This document shows, piece by piece, positions 5,666 through 12,939 of a stretch of DNA of 13,648 nucleotides. The notes beneath the pieces were generated by a model. It saw nothing but the letters and a program-made list of their open reading frames with translations. It searched no databases and was not told the origin of the DNA. The stretch's first letter is position 1, and every line of letters starts with the position of its first letter. Both the position numbers and the translations under genes were made by a program. The DNA comes from Candidatus Dadabacteria bacterium (lineage in GTDB: Bacteria > J088), in the NCBI GenBank assembly GCA_003695505.1, contig RFIY01000275.1, forward strand, positions 1 through 13,648. Direction: 5' to 3'.

Positions 5666-7650
5666 CGGCGCGACGGCTTGCGGACGAGCCGTCACTCTAC
5701 CTGCAACAGCACGCCGATCAGCCCGTCGACTGGTATCCGTGGGGCGAAGCAGCGTTGTCGCGGGCAGCGGAGCGTGACGTCCCGATTCTGATCAGCAGCG
5801 GCTACGCGACCTGTCACTGGTGCCATGTAATGGCCCACGAATGCTTCGAGGATGCCGAGGTTGCCGATTGGATCAATCGGCACTTCGTGCCGATCAAGAT
5901 CGACCGTGAAGAGTTGCCGCACATCGACGCCCAGTACATGGCCGCCCTGCTCGCCATTCAGGGGCATGGCGGCTGGCCACTGACGGTGTTCGCATTGCCC
6001 GACGGGCGACCATTTTTTGCCGGCACATATTTTCCGAAGCACGCCCGCAACGGGCACCCCGGGTTTCTTGAGCTGTTGCAGCGGATTGTGGACGCCTGGC
6101 GCAACGACCGGGACCGCCTCGAGCAGGACGCCGCGCGCATTACCGAAGCGGTCCGAACGCGTAGCCGGCTGCCGGAGCCGCGGGATGTCGCCGACGATCA
6201 GGCGGCGCAGGTGCTGATGATGTCGTTGCAGCGCGTCGACAGCCAGTGGGGCGGGCTGGGCGATGCGCCCAAATTCCCGCCGCACGCCGCATTGCGGTTC
6301 TGGCAGTCACACGGCGATGCGCCCGCAGCACGAGAAGCGCTGGAACATACACTTGCCGCGCTGCTCTGGCGGGGGCTGCGCGACCAGGTCGGGGGCGCCT
6401 GGCATCGCTACTGCGTCGACCGAGCCTGGATCGTGCCGCATTTCGAACAGATGCTCTACGACAATGCCCAGTTGATCGATGTGCTCGCGCAGCAGGTTCT
6501 CGACACCCAGCGTCCGGGAGACCGGTTTGTGCTGACACAGGCGACCGTCACGCTGTTGATGGACTGGGTGACCAGCGAGGGCTGGCTCGCCGCAGGCTGG
6601 GACGCGGACGATCCGTGTGGCGAGGGGCACTACTATACCTGGACACCCGACGAACTGCGCGCGGCATTGCTGGACGATGCCGACTGGGCGATCGAGTTCT
6701 TTCAGGTCGAAGCGAATGGCCCGGTCGATGGCCGCTGCACACTTGTGCCGCGGGCCGATCCATTCGATCCCCGACAGGCGACCAGCGAGGATGCGGATCA
6801 GTATCGCCATGCCGTTCGGGTTCTCGCGGCCGAACGCCACGGTCGCCCGGCGCCGGCGCGTGATGACAAAGGTATCGTTGCCGACAATGGTCTGGCGCTC
6901 CGGGCGTTGGCGCGAGCGGTGCTCGCCGTGGGGAGCGGCCTGGCCGAACGTGTCACACCGCTGGCACACCTTTTGCGCGAGCGTGCTGAGAAATCTCTGC
7001 CGCGCGCATGGTTTACTGATGATCAGACGCGGGGGCGGGCCGGGCTCGATGACGTCGCGGCGCTCGGGCTGGGGTTGCTGCACTGGGGGCTGATCGAGGA
7101 CGCACCCGAGTTCGTCCGTACGTCCCGGCAGTTGCTCGAGCAGGCACGGTTGTCGTTTTTTCGTGGCGGCCGCTGGCATGTGGCGCAGGATGATGACTTT
7201 GTGCTCGGCACGCCGGCGGGAGTCTGGGATCAGCAGACCGTCGCGCCCATGGTGTTGCTCGGCGAATGGTTGCTGACCTTTGCCGCGCTGACCGGAGACG
7301 ATGCGGACACCGACACCTGGCTGGCCTTTCGGCATCAGGTCTCGGGCGCGATGGCGGCCGCCCCGCTCGGGACGCTCGACCTGTGGCGGCTGGCGCGGCT
7401 GGCGGATCGCGGGCTGCGCGTCGTTTCGCTGACCGGGCAGGCGGACGGCTGGTTTGCACGTGCTGCCTCGCGGACGCCGGTCGATGTGCTGTGGCTGCGC
7501 CCGCGCGTCGCGGCCGAACTCGGGCGACAGGATCTTGCTGGTGACGAGGCGCGTGCGATCATTTGTCGCGGTACGGTCTGCGAGGCGCCGTGCGAGCAGC
7601 CGGGTGCGTTGCTGGAGCGACTGCGTCCATCCGATTCATCCGGCAGTTGA
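5662..7650 (+). CDS. Thioredoxin-domain protein of the YyaL/SPATA20 (DUF255) family
   Basis: A 662-residue protein, close to the family's usual 650-700. Residues 1-165 are the DUF255 thioredoxin-like domain: ADQPVDWYPWGEAA (18-31), the CxxC centre C51-H-W-C54 in GYATCHWCHVM, then IDREELPHID, GGWPLTVF and FFAGTYFPK, all in the normal order. The remaining 500 residues form the helical (alpha/alpha)6 barrel-like part typical of this family, with the W-H-R-Y motif near 250 followed by WIVPHFEQMLYDNAQLI. There is no signal peptide, so it is predicted to be cytoplasmic. The biochemical function of the family is not firmly established; the barrel resembles sugar epimerases and glycosidases, and the CxxC suggests redox or metal-linked chemistry. 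It begins in an ATGA overlap with the lapA-like gene and ends 15 bp before a candidate promoter, so this pair looks like one transcription unit. Confidence 0.9.
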   Translation: MTARRLADEPSLYLQQHADQPVDWYPWGEAALSRAAERDVPILISSGYATCHWCHVMAHECFEDAEVADWINRHFVPIKIDREELPHIDAQYMAALLAIQGHGGWPLTVFALPDGRPFFAGTYFPKHARNGHPGFLELLQRIVDAWRNDRDRLEQDAARITEAVRTRSRLPEPRDVADDQAAQVLMMSLQRVDSQWGGLGDAPKFPPHAALRFWQSHGDAPAAREALEHTLAALLWRGLRDQVGGAWHRYCVDRAWIVPHFEQMLYDNAQLIDVLAQQVLDTQRPGDRFVLTQATVTLLMDWVTSEGWLAAGWDADDPCGEGHYYTWTPDELRAALLDDADWAIEFFQVEANGPVDGRCTLVPRADPFDPRQATSEDADQYRHAVRVLAAERHGRPAPARDDKGIVADNGLALRALARAVLAVGSGLAERVTPLAHLLRERAEKSLPRAWFTDDQTRGRAGLDDVAALGLGLLHWGLIEDAPEFVRTSRQLLEQARLSFFRGGRWHVAQDDDFVLGTPAGVWDQQTVAPMVLLGEWLLTFAALTGDDADTDTWLAFRHQVSGAMAAAPLGTLDLWRLARLADRGLRVVSLTGQADGWFARAASRTPVDVLWLRPRVAAELGRQDLAGDEARAIICRGTVCEAPCEQPGALLERLRPSDSSGS

Positions 7651-7661
7651 CTGTGCGAAAA

Positions 7662-7670
7662 TGGTATAAC
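7662..7670 (+). promoter_or_regulatory. Candidate extended -10 promoter for the membrane-protein gene
   Basis: TGG directly followed by TATAAC (7665-7670) is a good extended -10 element (TGn plus five of six -10 matches) in the short gap after the YyaL-type gene. No convincing -35 lies 16-18 bases upstream; extended -10 promoters often lack one. Transcription would start near 7677, giving a leader of about 28 bases with AGGA sites at 7691-7694 and 7698-7701. The location, the surrounding AT-richer bases and the leader length support it, but it is a motif match only. Confidence 0.4.
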
Positions 7671-7704
7671 GTTTCGCGAAGAACTTGCTGAGGATACAGG
7701 AACG

Positions 7705-8433
7705 ATGGCGAAAAAGAAGCGTAAGAAATCGACATCCCCCGCTACACGCGGTGGCGCGAAAGCGAAGGCATTGGCGACGCCCTCGGCGCAGGAAGCCGGG
7801 TCTTCCGCGGCGTTCGTGACGGGTGTGATTGCGGCGACCGCGCTCGCGTTTCTGTTCCCGGTCTGGTACAGCAGCAAGGCTGTTTCCTTCCGGGGCATCG
7901 ACATGTTGTTGCATCCGACGCGCCTGCCGGCCCCCGTGCAAAACGGCCTCAACGGTTTCGGTGGTGCCGCCGCGGTCGCCATTCTGATCGTCCTGCTCGT
8001 GGCGGCGATGGGGCTTGGTTTTTTCTGGACGCGGCTCTACACACGGCCAGCGGATGGCGAAGATGTGCCGCTGTGGCGCCGCATCGTGACCCGCGAGAAC
8101 GGGCTTTCCATCGTTTCGTTGGGGTTGGCGACGGGTGGCCTCGCCGTGTTGCTGGTGTTCCTGAATATGCAGGTCATCAACCATCGTGAATGGCCGGTCG
8201 TGACCGAATCCGTGCTGCTGTTCCTTGCGGCGCTCGCGTCACTGCGCGGCGTTGCGGCGGTTGATGCGGCAGAGGGCCGCGGGAACCCCGCCCTGAGTCC
8301 GCTGGACTGGGGGATCTGGCTCGGTGGACTCATTGCGACCGCATTGTTCCACTATCTCTGGATCTGTTACGTCCTGATCCGACCCGCGCCGAAGGCTCTG
8401 GTGAACGGACTGCTGGCGCGTTTCGCACGCTGA
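7705..8433 (+). CDS. Polytopic membrane protein of unknown function
   Basis: I do not recognise this 242-residue protein. It begins with a very basic cytosolic tail (AKKKRKK, then Ser/Thr/Ala-rich to about residue 33) and has about five hydrophobic helices: near 35-55, 87-108, 133-155, 167-187 and 203-225. The loop after the first helix (FRGIDMLLHPTRLPAPVQN) and the loop after the second (RPADGEDVPLWRRIVTREN) are the most distinctive parts. No catalytic motif, transporter signature or cysteine pair is evident. The positive-inside rule places the N-terminus in the cytoplasm. AGGA sequences 3 and 10 bases before the ATG act as ribosome binding site. The next gene, an M23 cell-wall peptidase, starts 24 bp after its stop on the same strand, so a shared transcript is likely and a cell-envelope role is a fair guess. 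Confidence 0.75.
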   Translation: MAKKKRKKSTSPATRGGAKAKALATPSAQEAGSSAAFVTGVIAATALAFLFPVWYSSKAVSFRGIDMLLHPTRLPAPVQNGLNGFGGAAAVAILIVLLVAAMGLGFFWTRLYTRPADGEDVPLWRRIVTRENGLSIVSLGLATGGLAVLLVFLNMQVINHREWPVVTESVLLFLAALASLRGVAAVDAAEGRGNPALSPLDWGIWLGGLIATALFHYLWICYVLIRPAPKALVNGLLARFAR

Positions 8434-8457
8434 GCGCCGGCGGGTCGCGGCAACACG

Positions 8458-9861
8458 ATGATGCAGCGGGATCTGGGACGCCCCGGCGTGCTGGCGGGGC
8501 AGCGCCGTCCCCGTCGCCGTCCGCCCGGGTACTGGTTTCTGATCATCGCGGCGGCGGGCATCATCACCGCACTGTTCTGGCCGCGAACCCAACAGACGCG
8601 CTCCGACGCGACATCCGTACACACGGTCGCCGGCGCTGCGCCAGCGCTGGTCACTGCGGCGCCGGTGACCGAAGAAACGCTCGAGGATGCGATCCTCGCC
8701 GACGAATCCGGCACCACCGAAACGAGCATCGGACGCGTGCGGTTTGGTCCGCCGGATCCGTTCGCTGAAATCCAGGCCATCGTACAACGTGGTCAGACGC
8801 TCTTCGATGCGCTGATCGCGGCCGGCCTGCCGCGAGGCGAGGCAGGTAGCGTCGTCGCCGCACTGAAGCCGCTCGTGGATTTTCGCCGGATTCGTCCCGG
8901 AGACCGGTTCGAAGGGCTGCTCTGGCTGTCGGAGTCGCTGATCGAGGGAACGTTCTACCACGGAGATCTGGATCGCTTTCGCCTGCGTCGTCACGACGGT
9001 CGTCTCGAAGCCGAGGCCGATCCGATTCCGGTTGTCGCGGCGACCACGGTCGTCAGTGGCGTCGTCGAGTCCAGCCTCTTCGATGCCATTTATGCCGCAG
9101 GTGAGCGACCGTCGCTGATTATGTCGTTCGTCGACCTGTTTTCGTGGGATTTCGACTTTGGTCAGCAGACGCGTAAGGGCGATCGCTTCGCGATGCTCAT
9201 CGAAAAGCACTACGCCAATGACAAATTCTATGGCTACGGCCCGATTCAGGCGGCCCGATACATATCAAAGACGTTTGGCGTCTTCGAAGCCTGCTGGCAC
9301 GACGGCAGTGACGATCTGCGCGGCTACTATCACCCCGACGGCACCTCCGTGCGCGGCGCGTTTCTGCGCGCGCCGGTGAAGTACTCGCGCATTTCCAGCG
9401 GTTACTCGCTGAGCCGCCTGCATCCGGTCCTGGGGGTGCGGCGTCCGCACCGCGGGATCGACTATGCCGCGCCGACCGGAACGCCGGTCTATGCGGTGGC
9501 CGACGGTATCGTGCTCGACGCGCGCTGGATGGGGGGGGCGGGACGCGCGGTTCGCATCCGCCATCCGAACGGCTGGATCACCAGCTACAGCCATTTGTCG
9601 AAGATCCTGGTTCGCAAGGGACAGCACGTTCGCCAGGGACAGATGGTGGGCCGTGTCGGCAGCAGCGGCTATGCGACCGGTCCGCATCTCGACTACCGGA
9701 TCAAGATCGGTGGGAAGTTCGTCAATCCGTTGAAGGTGAAGTTCCCGCGAGGCAAAAAAATCCCGGCTGCGGAGCGACCCGAGTTTGAGGCGCGCTGTCG
9801 CCTCAAACTGGATCAGCTCGAGACTCAGGTCGCAGCACTCGCATCGTCGTCCGCGCCCTGA
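8458..9861 (+). CDS. M23 family (MepM-like) membrane-anchored peptidase with an HxD zinc motif
   Basis: A 467-residue protein: basic N-terminus, one membrane anchor (24-41), a variable linker, an OapA/LysM-like segment (about 104-150, QRGQTLFDALIAAGL), a middle domain as in MepM/Csd3-type peptidases (about 195-300), and a C-terminal M23 peptidase domain (305-430). It should face the periplasm and cut peptidoglycan cross-bridges. The first zinc motif is HRGID (His331, Asp335) and the catalytic-loop His is H379 in SYSHL. The third motif, normally HxH, reads GPHLDYR: His410 is kept, but the zinc-ligand His is Asp412 (codon GAC, 9691-9693). Asp can bind zinc, so activity is possible but not assured. 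Start codons at 8458 and 8461 are adjacent ATGs without a clear ribosome binding site. Runs of eight G (9531-9538) and seven A (9754-9760) occur in the reading frame. The 3' end overlaps the convergent DUF815 gene by 37 bp. Confidence 0.9.
   Translation: MMQRDLGRPGVLAGQRRPRRRPPGYWFLIIAAAGIITALFWPRTQQTRSDATSVHTVAGAAPALVTAAPVTEETLEDAILADESGTTETSIGRVRFGPPDPFAEIQAIVQRGQTLFDALIAAGLPRGEAGSVVAALKPLVDFRRIRPGDRFEGLLWLSESLIEGTFYHGDLDRFRLRRHDGRLEAEADPIPVVAATTVVSGVVESSLFDAIYAAGERPSLIMSFVDLFSWDFDFGQQTRKGDRFAMLIEKHYANDKFYGYGPIQAARYISKTFGVFEACWHDGSDDLRGYYHPDGTSVRGAFLRAPVKYSRISSGYSLSRLHPVLGVRRPHRGIDYAAPTGTPVYAVADGIVLDARWMGGAGRAVRIRHPNGWITSYSHLSKILVRKGQHVRQGQMVGRVGSSGYATGPHLDYRIKIGGKFVNPLKVKFPRGKKIPAAERPEFEARCRLKLDQLETQVAALASSSAP
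9782..9809. repeat. Perfect 11-bp hairpin near the convergent gene ends
   Basis: AGTTTGAGGCG (9782-9792) and its exact complement CGCCTCAAACT (9799-9809) enclose a six-base loop CGCTGT. It lies inside the M23 coding region about 50 bp before its stop and about 15 bp beyond the stop of the convergent ATPase gene. On the minus strand it is placed like a terminator for the ATPase transcript, but a T run is missing right after the stem; the nearest one (complement of 9754-9760) is about 21 bases further. It may act as a U-less terminator or 3'-end stabiliser. Chance or codon constraint cannot be excluded. Confidence 0.45.
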
Positions 9862-10721
9862 TCGGCGGCCAGCGCTGCCAGGACGAACTGGCGTGCGGTT
9901 CGCCCGCTACGGGTGCCTCTGCGACGCGCAAAACGTAACGCTTCATCCAGAAATTGCGGGCCTCCCGGCAGGGCAGGTGCGATACGGCTGCGCCAGTGCT
10001 CGACGATCTGCAAGTAGGTGGCCTGATTGAGGGGCGGGAACGACAACCACAGCCCGAATCGATCCGCGAACGCCAGCTTGTCTTCGATCGCTTCGGATTC
10101 GTGCAGTTCGCCATCGACGACCCGTGTGCCGGCCTGATCGGCGGTCGTTTGCGGCAGCAGGTGTCTGCGATTACTGGTGACGACGAACAGCACATTGTCA
10201 GGTTGCGCGAGCGCGCTGCCTTCGAGCAGCCCCTTCAGACTGTGGTAGTTTGCGTCGGCTGATGAGAACGTCAGGTCGTCACAAAAGACAATGAACCGTT
10301 CCGGCCGGTCGGTCAGCCGTTCGAGCAGGTCTGGCAGCGTCGCAAGATCGCCGGGCGCGATCGCGATCAGGCGTACGTCGGGGTCGTCGCGCTGGACGCT
10401 CGCGAACACGGCGCGAACGAGTGAAGACTTTCCGGTGCCGCGTGCTCCGGCAAGCAGGACATGGTTGGCCGGCGCGCCACGCGCGAACGCCCGAATGGTT
10501 TGCAGCAGCGCCGTGCGCTGCCGGTCGAGACCGAGCAGGTCGTCCAGGAACGGCAGATCTGGGTGGCGCACCGGGCGCAGTCGACCCGGATGCCCGTGCC
10601 AGTACAGGACGGGCGCGTCCGGAATAGAGTCGCTTTCACAATCGCTGCCAGCGAGGCGTTCGAGCGCTCTGGCCATGCGCTCCAGAATCGGAGCGACGTG
10701 TTGGTTCTGGATCTCGACCAT
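9825..10721 (-). CDS. DUF815-family P-loop ATPase
   Basis: A 298-residue AAA-like ATPase of the DUF815 group. Seen: an N-terminal helical part ending in HPDLPFLDDLLGLDRQR, Walker A GARGTGKSS (about 92-100), Walker B RFIVFCDDLTF (about 142-152), then the family-typical stretch DNVLFVVTSNRRHLLP, where the sensor Asn lies, and ADRFGLWLSFPPLNQATYLQIV. The function of the family is not established. The frame is open back to an ATG at 10844, but the ATG at 10721 is preferred: GGA lies about nine bases upstream (CACGGAAAATACC), the protein then starts at the usual place for the family, and the longer form would swallow the promoter region of hemE. It diverges from hemE and its 3' end overlaps the M23 gene by 37 bp on the opposite strand. 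Confidence 0.87.
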   Translation of the reverse strand: MVEIQNQHVAPILERMARALERLAGSDCESDSIPDAPVLYWHGHPGRLRPVRHPDLPFLDDLLGLDRQRTALLQTIRAFARGAPANHVLLAGARGTGKSSLVRAVFASVQRDDPDVRLIAIAPGDLATLPDLLERLTDRPERFIVFCDDLTFSSADANYHSLKGLLEGSALAQPDNVLFVVTSNRRHLLPQTTADQAGTRVVDGELHESEAIEDKLAFADRFGLWLSFPPLNQATYLQIVEHWRSRIAPALPGGPQFLDEALRFARRRGTRSGRTARQFVLAALAADQGADDDASAAT

Positions 10722-10746
10722 GGTATTTTCCGTGACCGACTGTCTG

Positions 10747-10775
10747 TTGTCCGCAATGGGACGGTAGAATATACA
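10747..10775. promoter_or_regulatory. Candidate divergent promoters for hemE and the DUF815 gene
   Basis: On the plus strand TTGTCC (10747-10752), 17 bases, TATACA (10770-10775) matches the sigma-70 pattern at four of six positions in each box; transcription would start near 10782, about 86 bases before hemE. On the minus strand TATATT (complement of 10768-10773, five of six matches) would serve the ATPase gene, with a start near 10761 and a 40-base leader; its -35 is poor. The two -10 boxes overlap, so the polymerases would compete. The surrounding bases are more AT-rich than the neighbourhood. Motif evidence only. Confidence 0.4.
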
Positions 10776-10867
10776 GGGTATCTGGTTTTCGCCCGAAGGC
10801 GCATGCCCGTTCGCGGCGGTTGTCATCCCTGACCAGGTGAACAAATCTCATCCTGCTGGAGTAACTC

Positions 10868-11899
10868 ATGTCGACGCCACGCCCCGATTTTCTGGCCGCG
10901 CTCGCCGGACGCAACGACGGCCCGCCGCCGCTCTGGATGATGCGCCAGGCCGGAAGGACGCTGGCATCGTATCGCAAGTTGCGCGAAGGAACGGATTTTC
11001 TGACGTTTTGCAAGACACCCGAGCTGGCGGCAGAGGCGACGCTGTTGCCTGTACGCGAGCTGGGCGTCGATGCCGCGATCCTGTTTGCCGACATCCTGCT
11101 GCCAGCCGAAGCGCTCGGGCTGGAACTGCACTTCGAGGAAGGGGTTGGCCCCGTGACCAGTCCGCCCGTACGCAGCGCCGCCGACGCCGCCCAATTGCAA
11201 CGTCGCGACGTTGCTGAGACCTGTGATTATCTGGCTGGCGTCATTCGCCGCGTCCGCGCCGGTTTGCCCGAGGGCGTGCCGCTGATCGGTTTCGCTCCGA
11301 GTCCGTGGACGCTGGCGGCCTATCTGGTCGAGGGGCGCGCCCGCAAGGGATTTCCTGCGCTCAAGACGTTCACCTATGCTGATCCGGCCGGGTTTGCAGC
11401 GTTTCTCGACCTGCTGACCGATACCCTGTGCGCGTACGGGCAATTACAGGTGGAAGCAGGCGTGCAGGCGTTCCAGATCTTTGACACCTGGGCCGAGCTG
11501 CTACCGCCGCCGCTGTTCTACGAGCTTGTGCTGCCACGGGTGCAGCGGCTTGCGGATGCGATTGACGTGCCGGTGATCTATTTTGCCAAGGGTACGGCGG
11601 CATTTTTCGAACAGCTTTGCCCACTGCGTGTTGCCGCGCTCGGCTGTGACTGGACGATCGACATTGCAGAGGCGAGGCAGCGCTGTTCGGGCAAGGCGTT
11701 GCAGGGCAATCTCGATCCGACGGTTCTCTATGCGCCTGCAGAAGCGATTCAACGCGAGACCTGGGCGATGCTCGACAAGATGCAGGGGGATCGTGCTTAC
11801 GTCGTCAATCTCGGCCACGGTCTCGCACCGGATATTCCCGAGAGCCACGTCCACGCATTTGTCGAAGCCGTGCGGAGCTGGACGCCGGATCACGAATGA
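10868..11899 (+). CDS. hemE: Uroporphyrinogen decarboxylase
   Basis: A 343-residue cytosolic enzyme that removes four acetate carboxyls from uroporphyrinogen III to give coproporphyrinogen III in heme synthesis. Seen: PLWMMRQAGR with the substrate-binding arginines Arg26 and Arg30, the catalytic Asp75 in ILFADIL, Tyr152 in the PWTLAAYLVEG segment, and His317 in NLGHGLAPD. Length is normal (about 340-355). It is divergent in several signatures: GRTLASY replaces the usual GRYLPEY, GFAPSPW (141-147) replaces GFxGAPW, and FDTWAE (205-210) has Thr in place of the usual Ser and Glu in place of Gly. The main catalytic residues are kept, so it should be active. Start: GGAG six bases before the ATG (10858-10861). 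Its TGA overlaps the hemH ATG (ATGA), which fixes the downstream coupling. First gene of a hemE-hemH-phosphatase operon. Confidence 0.95.
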   Translation: MSTPRPDFLAALAGRNDGPPPLWMMRQAGRTLASYRKLREGTDFLTFCKTPELAAEATLLPVRELGVDAAILFADILLPAEALGLELHFEEGVGPVTSPPVRSAADAAQLQRRDVAETCDYLAGVIRRVRAGLPEGVPLIGFAPSPWTLAAYLVEGRARKGFPALKTFTYADPAGFAAFLDLLTDTLCAYGQLQVEAGVQAFQIFDTWAELLPPPLFYELVLPRVQRLADAIDVPVIYFAKGTAAFFEQLCPLRVAALGCDWTIDIAEARQRCSGKALQGNLDPTVLYAPAEAIQRETWAMLDKMQGDRAYVVNLGHGLAPDIPESHVHAFVEAVRSWTPDHE

Positions 11900-12936
11900 A
11901 CCAGGACGCTCCGCTTGGTGTCGTGCTGCTGAACCTCGGAGGACCGGAGACGCTCGATGACGTCCGGCCGTTCCTGTTCCGCCTGTTTCGGGATCCAGAT
12001 ATCATCCCGTTGCCGAAATGGCTGCGCTGGTTGTCGTGGCCGATCGCCTGGCTGATTGCGACCTTTCGGGCACCGAAAAGCCGGGAGGCGTACGCGTCAA
12101 TCGGTGGCGGCAGCCCGCTGCGTCGCACCAACGAGGCGGTCGCGCACAAATTGCGCGCAAGACTCGAAGCGCGCGGCCTGAACGTTCGCGTAGAGGTTGC
12201 GATGCGCTACTGGCATCCGCTCACCGAGGTGGCTGTCGCGCGGTTGAAGGAGGCCGGTTGCGAGCGCATCCTTTGCCTGCCGATGTATCCCCAGTATTCG
12301 ACGACCACGACGATGAGCAGCTACCGCGCATTCTGGCGCGCGCTGCGCAAGGCGCGCTGGGCGCCCGAGGTCACGCGCGTGCTCGATTATCATCTCGATC
12401 CGCGCTACCTGGATTGCGTTGCACGTCGGATCGAGGCGGCATTGGTACAGCTCTCCGAGCCTTACGGCGATGCCTGCGTGCTGTTCAGCGCGCATTCGAT
12501 CCCGCAGGATCGCGTCGATCAGGAAGGGGATCCCTATCCTGAGCATGTCGAGGCCATGTGCGCGGCGCTCGCGGTGCGACTTCCCGATGGGCTGAAGTGG
12601 GAGCTGGCCTATCAAAGCCGTGTCGGACCAGTGGAATGGATCGGGCCACAGGTTCCGGACGCCATCGAGCGCCTGGCCGCCGAAGGCGTACGCCGAGTGA
12701 TCGTCGTGCCGGTCAGTTTCGTGTCCGAACATGTCGAGACCCTTGAAGAACTCGATCAGGAGTACCGTCATCTTGCCGAATCACTTGGCATTACACAGTT
12801 TCTGCGTGTCGCAACCGTCCAGGATGACGATGATTTTGTCGCCTTTCTCGAAGAACTTACGGCTGAGACGCTCCTGGGTGCCGGTGATACAGCCTGCCGC
12901 CGTGGCGCTGAACGTTGTATCTGTGCCGGTGGTTGA
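11896..12936 (+). CDS. hemH: Ferrochelatase with C-terminal cysteine cluster (possible [2Fe-2S] type)
   Basis: A 346-residue ferrochelatase, which inserts ferrous iron into protoporphyrin IX (or coproporphyrin III in some bacteria). Seen: GVVLLNLGGPETLDDVRPFL at the start, the porphyrin-lip region LPMYPQYSTTTTMSSY (128-143), the catalytic His200 in LFSAHSIP, WELAYQSRVGP (235-245) and VSFVSEHVETLEELDQEY with the acidic partner Glu281. The C-terminus ends in Cys334, six residues, Cys341, one residue, Cys343. Some bacterial ferrochelatases (Caulobacter, Mycobacterium) hold a [2Fe-2S] cluster through C-terminal cysteines plus one internal cysteine; candidates for the fourth ligand here are Cys174, Cys194 or Cys222. 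The cluster itself is inference. Its ATG overlaps hemE, with GGA six bases before it. A histidine phosphatase gene begins three bases after its stop. With HemE on the same transcript this supplies two steps of heme synthesis. Confidence 0.95.
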   Translation: MNQDAPLGVVLLNLGGPETLDDVRPFLFRLFRDPDIIPLPKWLRWLSWPIAWLIATFRAPKSREAYASIGGGSPLRRTNEAVAHKLRARLEARGLNVRVEVAMRYWHPLTEVAVARLKEAGCERILCLPMYPQYSTTTTMSSYRAFWRALRKARWAPEVTRVLDYHLDPRYLDCVARRIEAALVQLSEPYGDACVLFSAHSIPQDRVDQEGDPYPEHVEAMCAALAVRLPDGLKWELAYQSRVGPVEWIGPQVPDAIERLAAEGVRRVIVVPVSFVSEHVETLEELDQEYRHLAESLGITQFLRVATVQDDDDFVAFLEELTAETLLGAGDTACRRGAERCICAGG

Positions 12937-12939
12937 AGC

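Noticed and set aside
6307-7335. 342-codon minus-strand open frame inside the YyaL-type gene
   Set aside because: Shadow of a gene with a clear thioredoxin domain; no family motif and no ribosome binding site or operon context.
8239-9210. 323-codon minus-strand open frame
   Set aside because: Spans two plus-strand genes and their gap; its composition (Arg, Gln, Gly, Asp) is that of a shadow frame.
10722-10844. Longer N-terminus for the DUF815 ATPase starting at 10844
   Set aside because: The extra 41 residues show no family similarity, would cover the divergent promoter region, and the ATG at 10721 has a better ribosome binding site.
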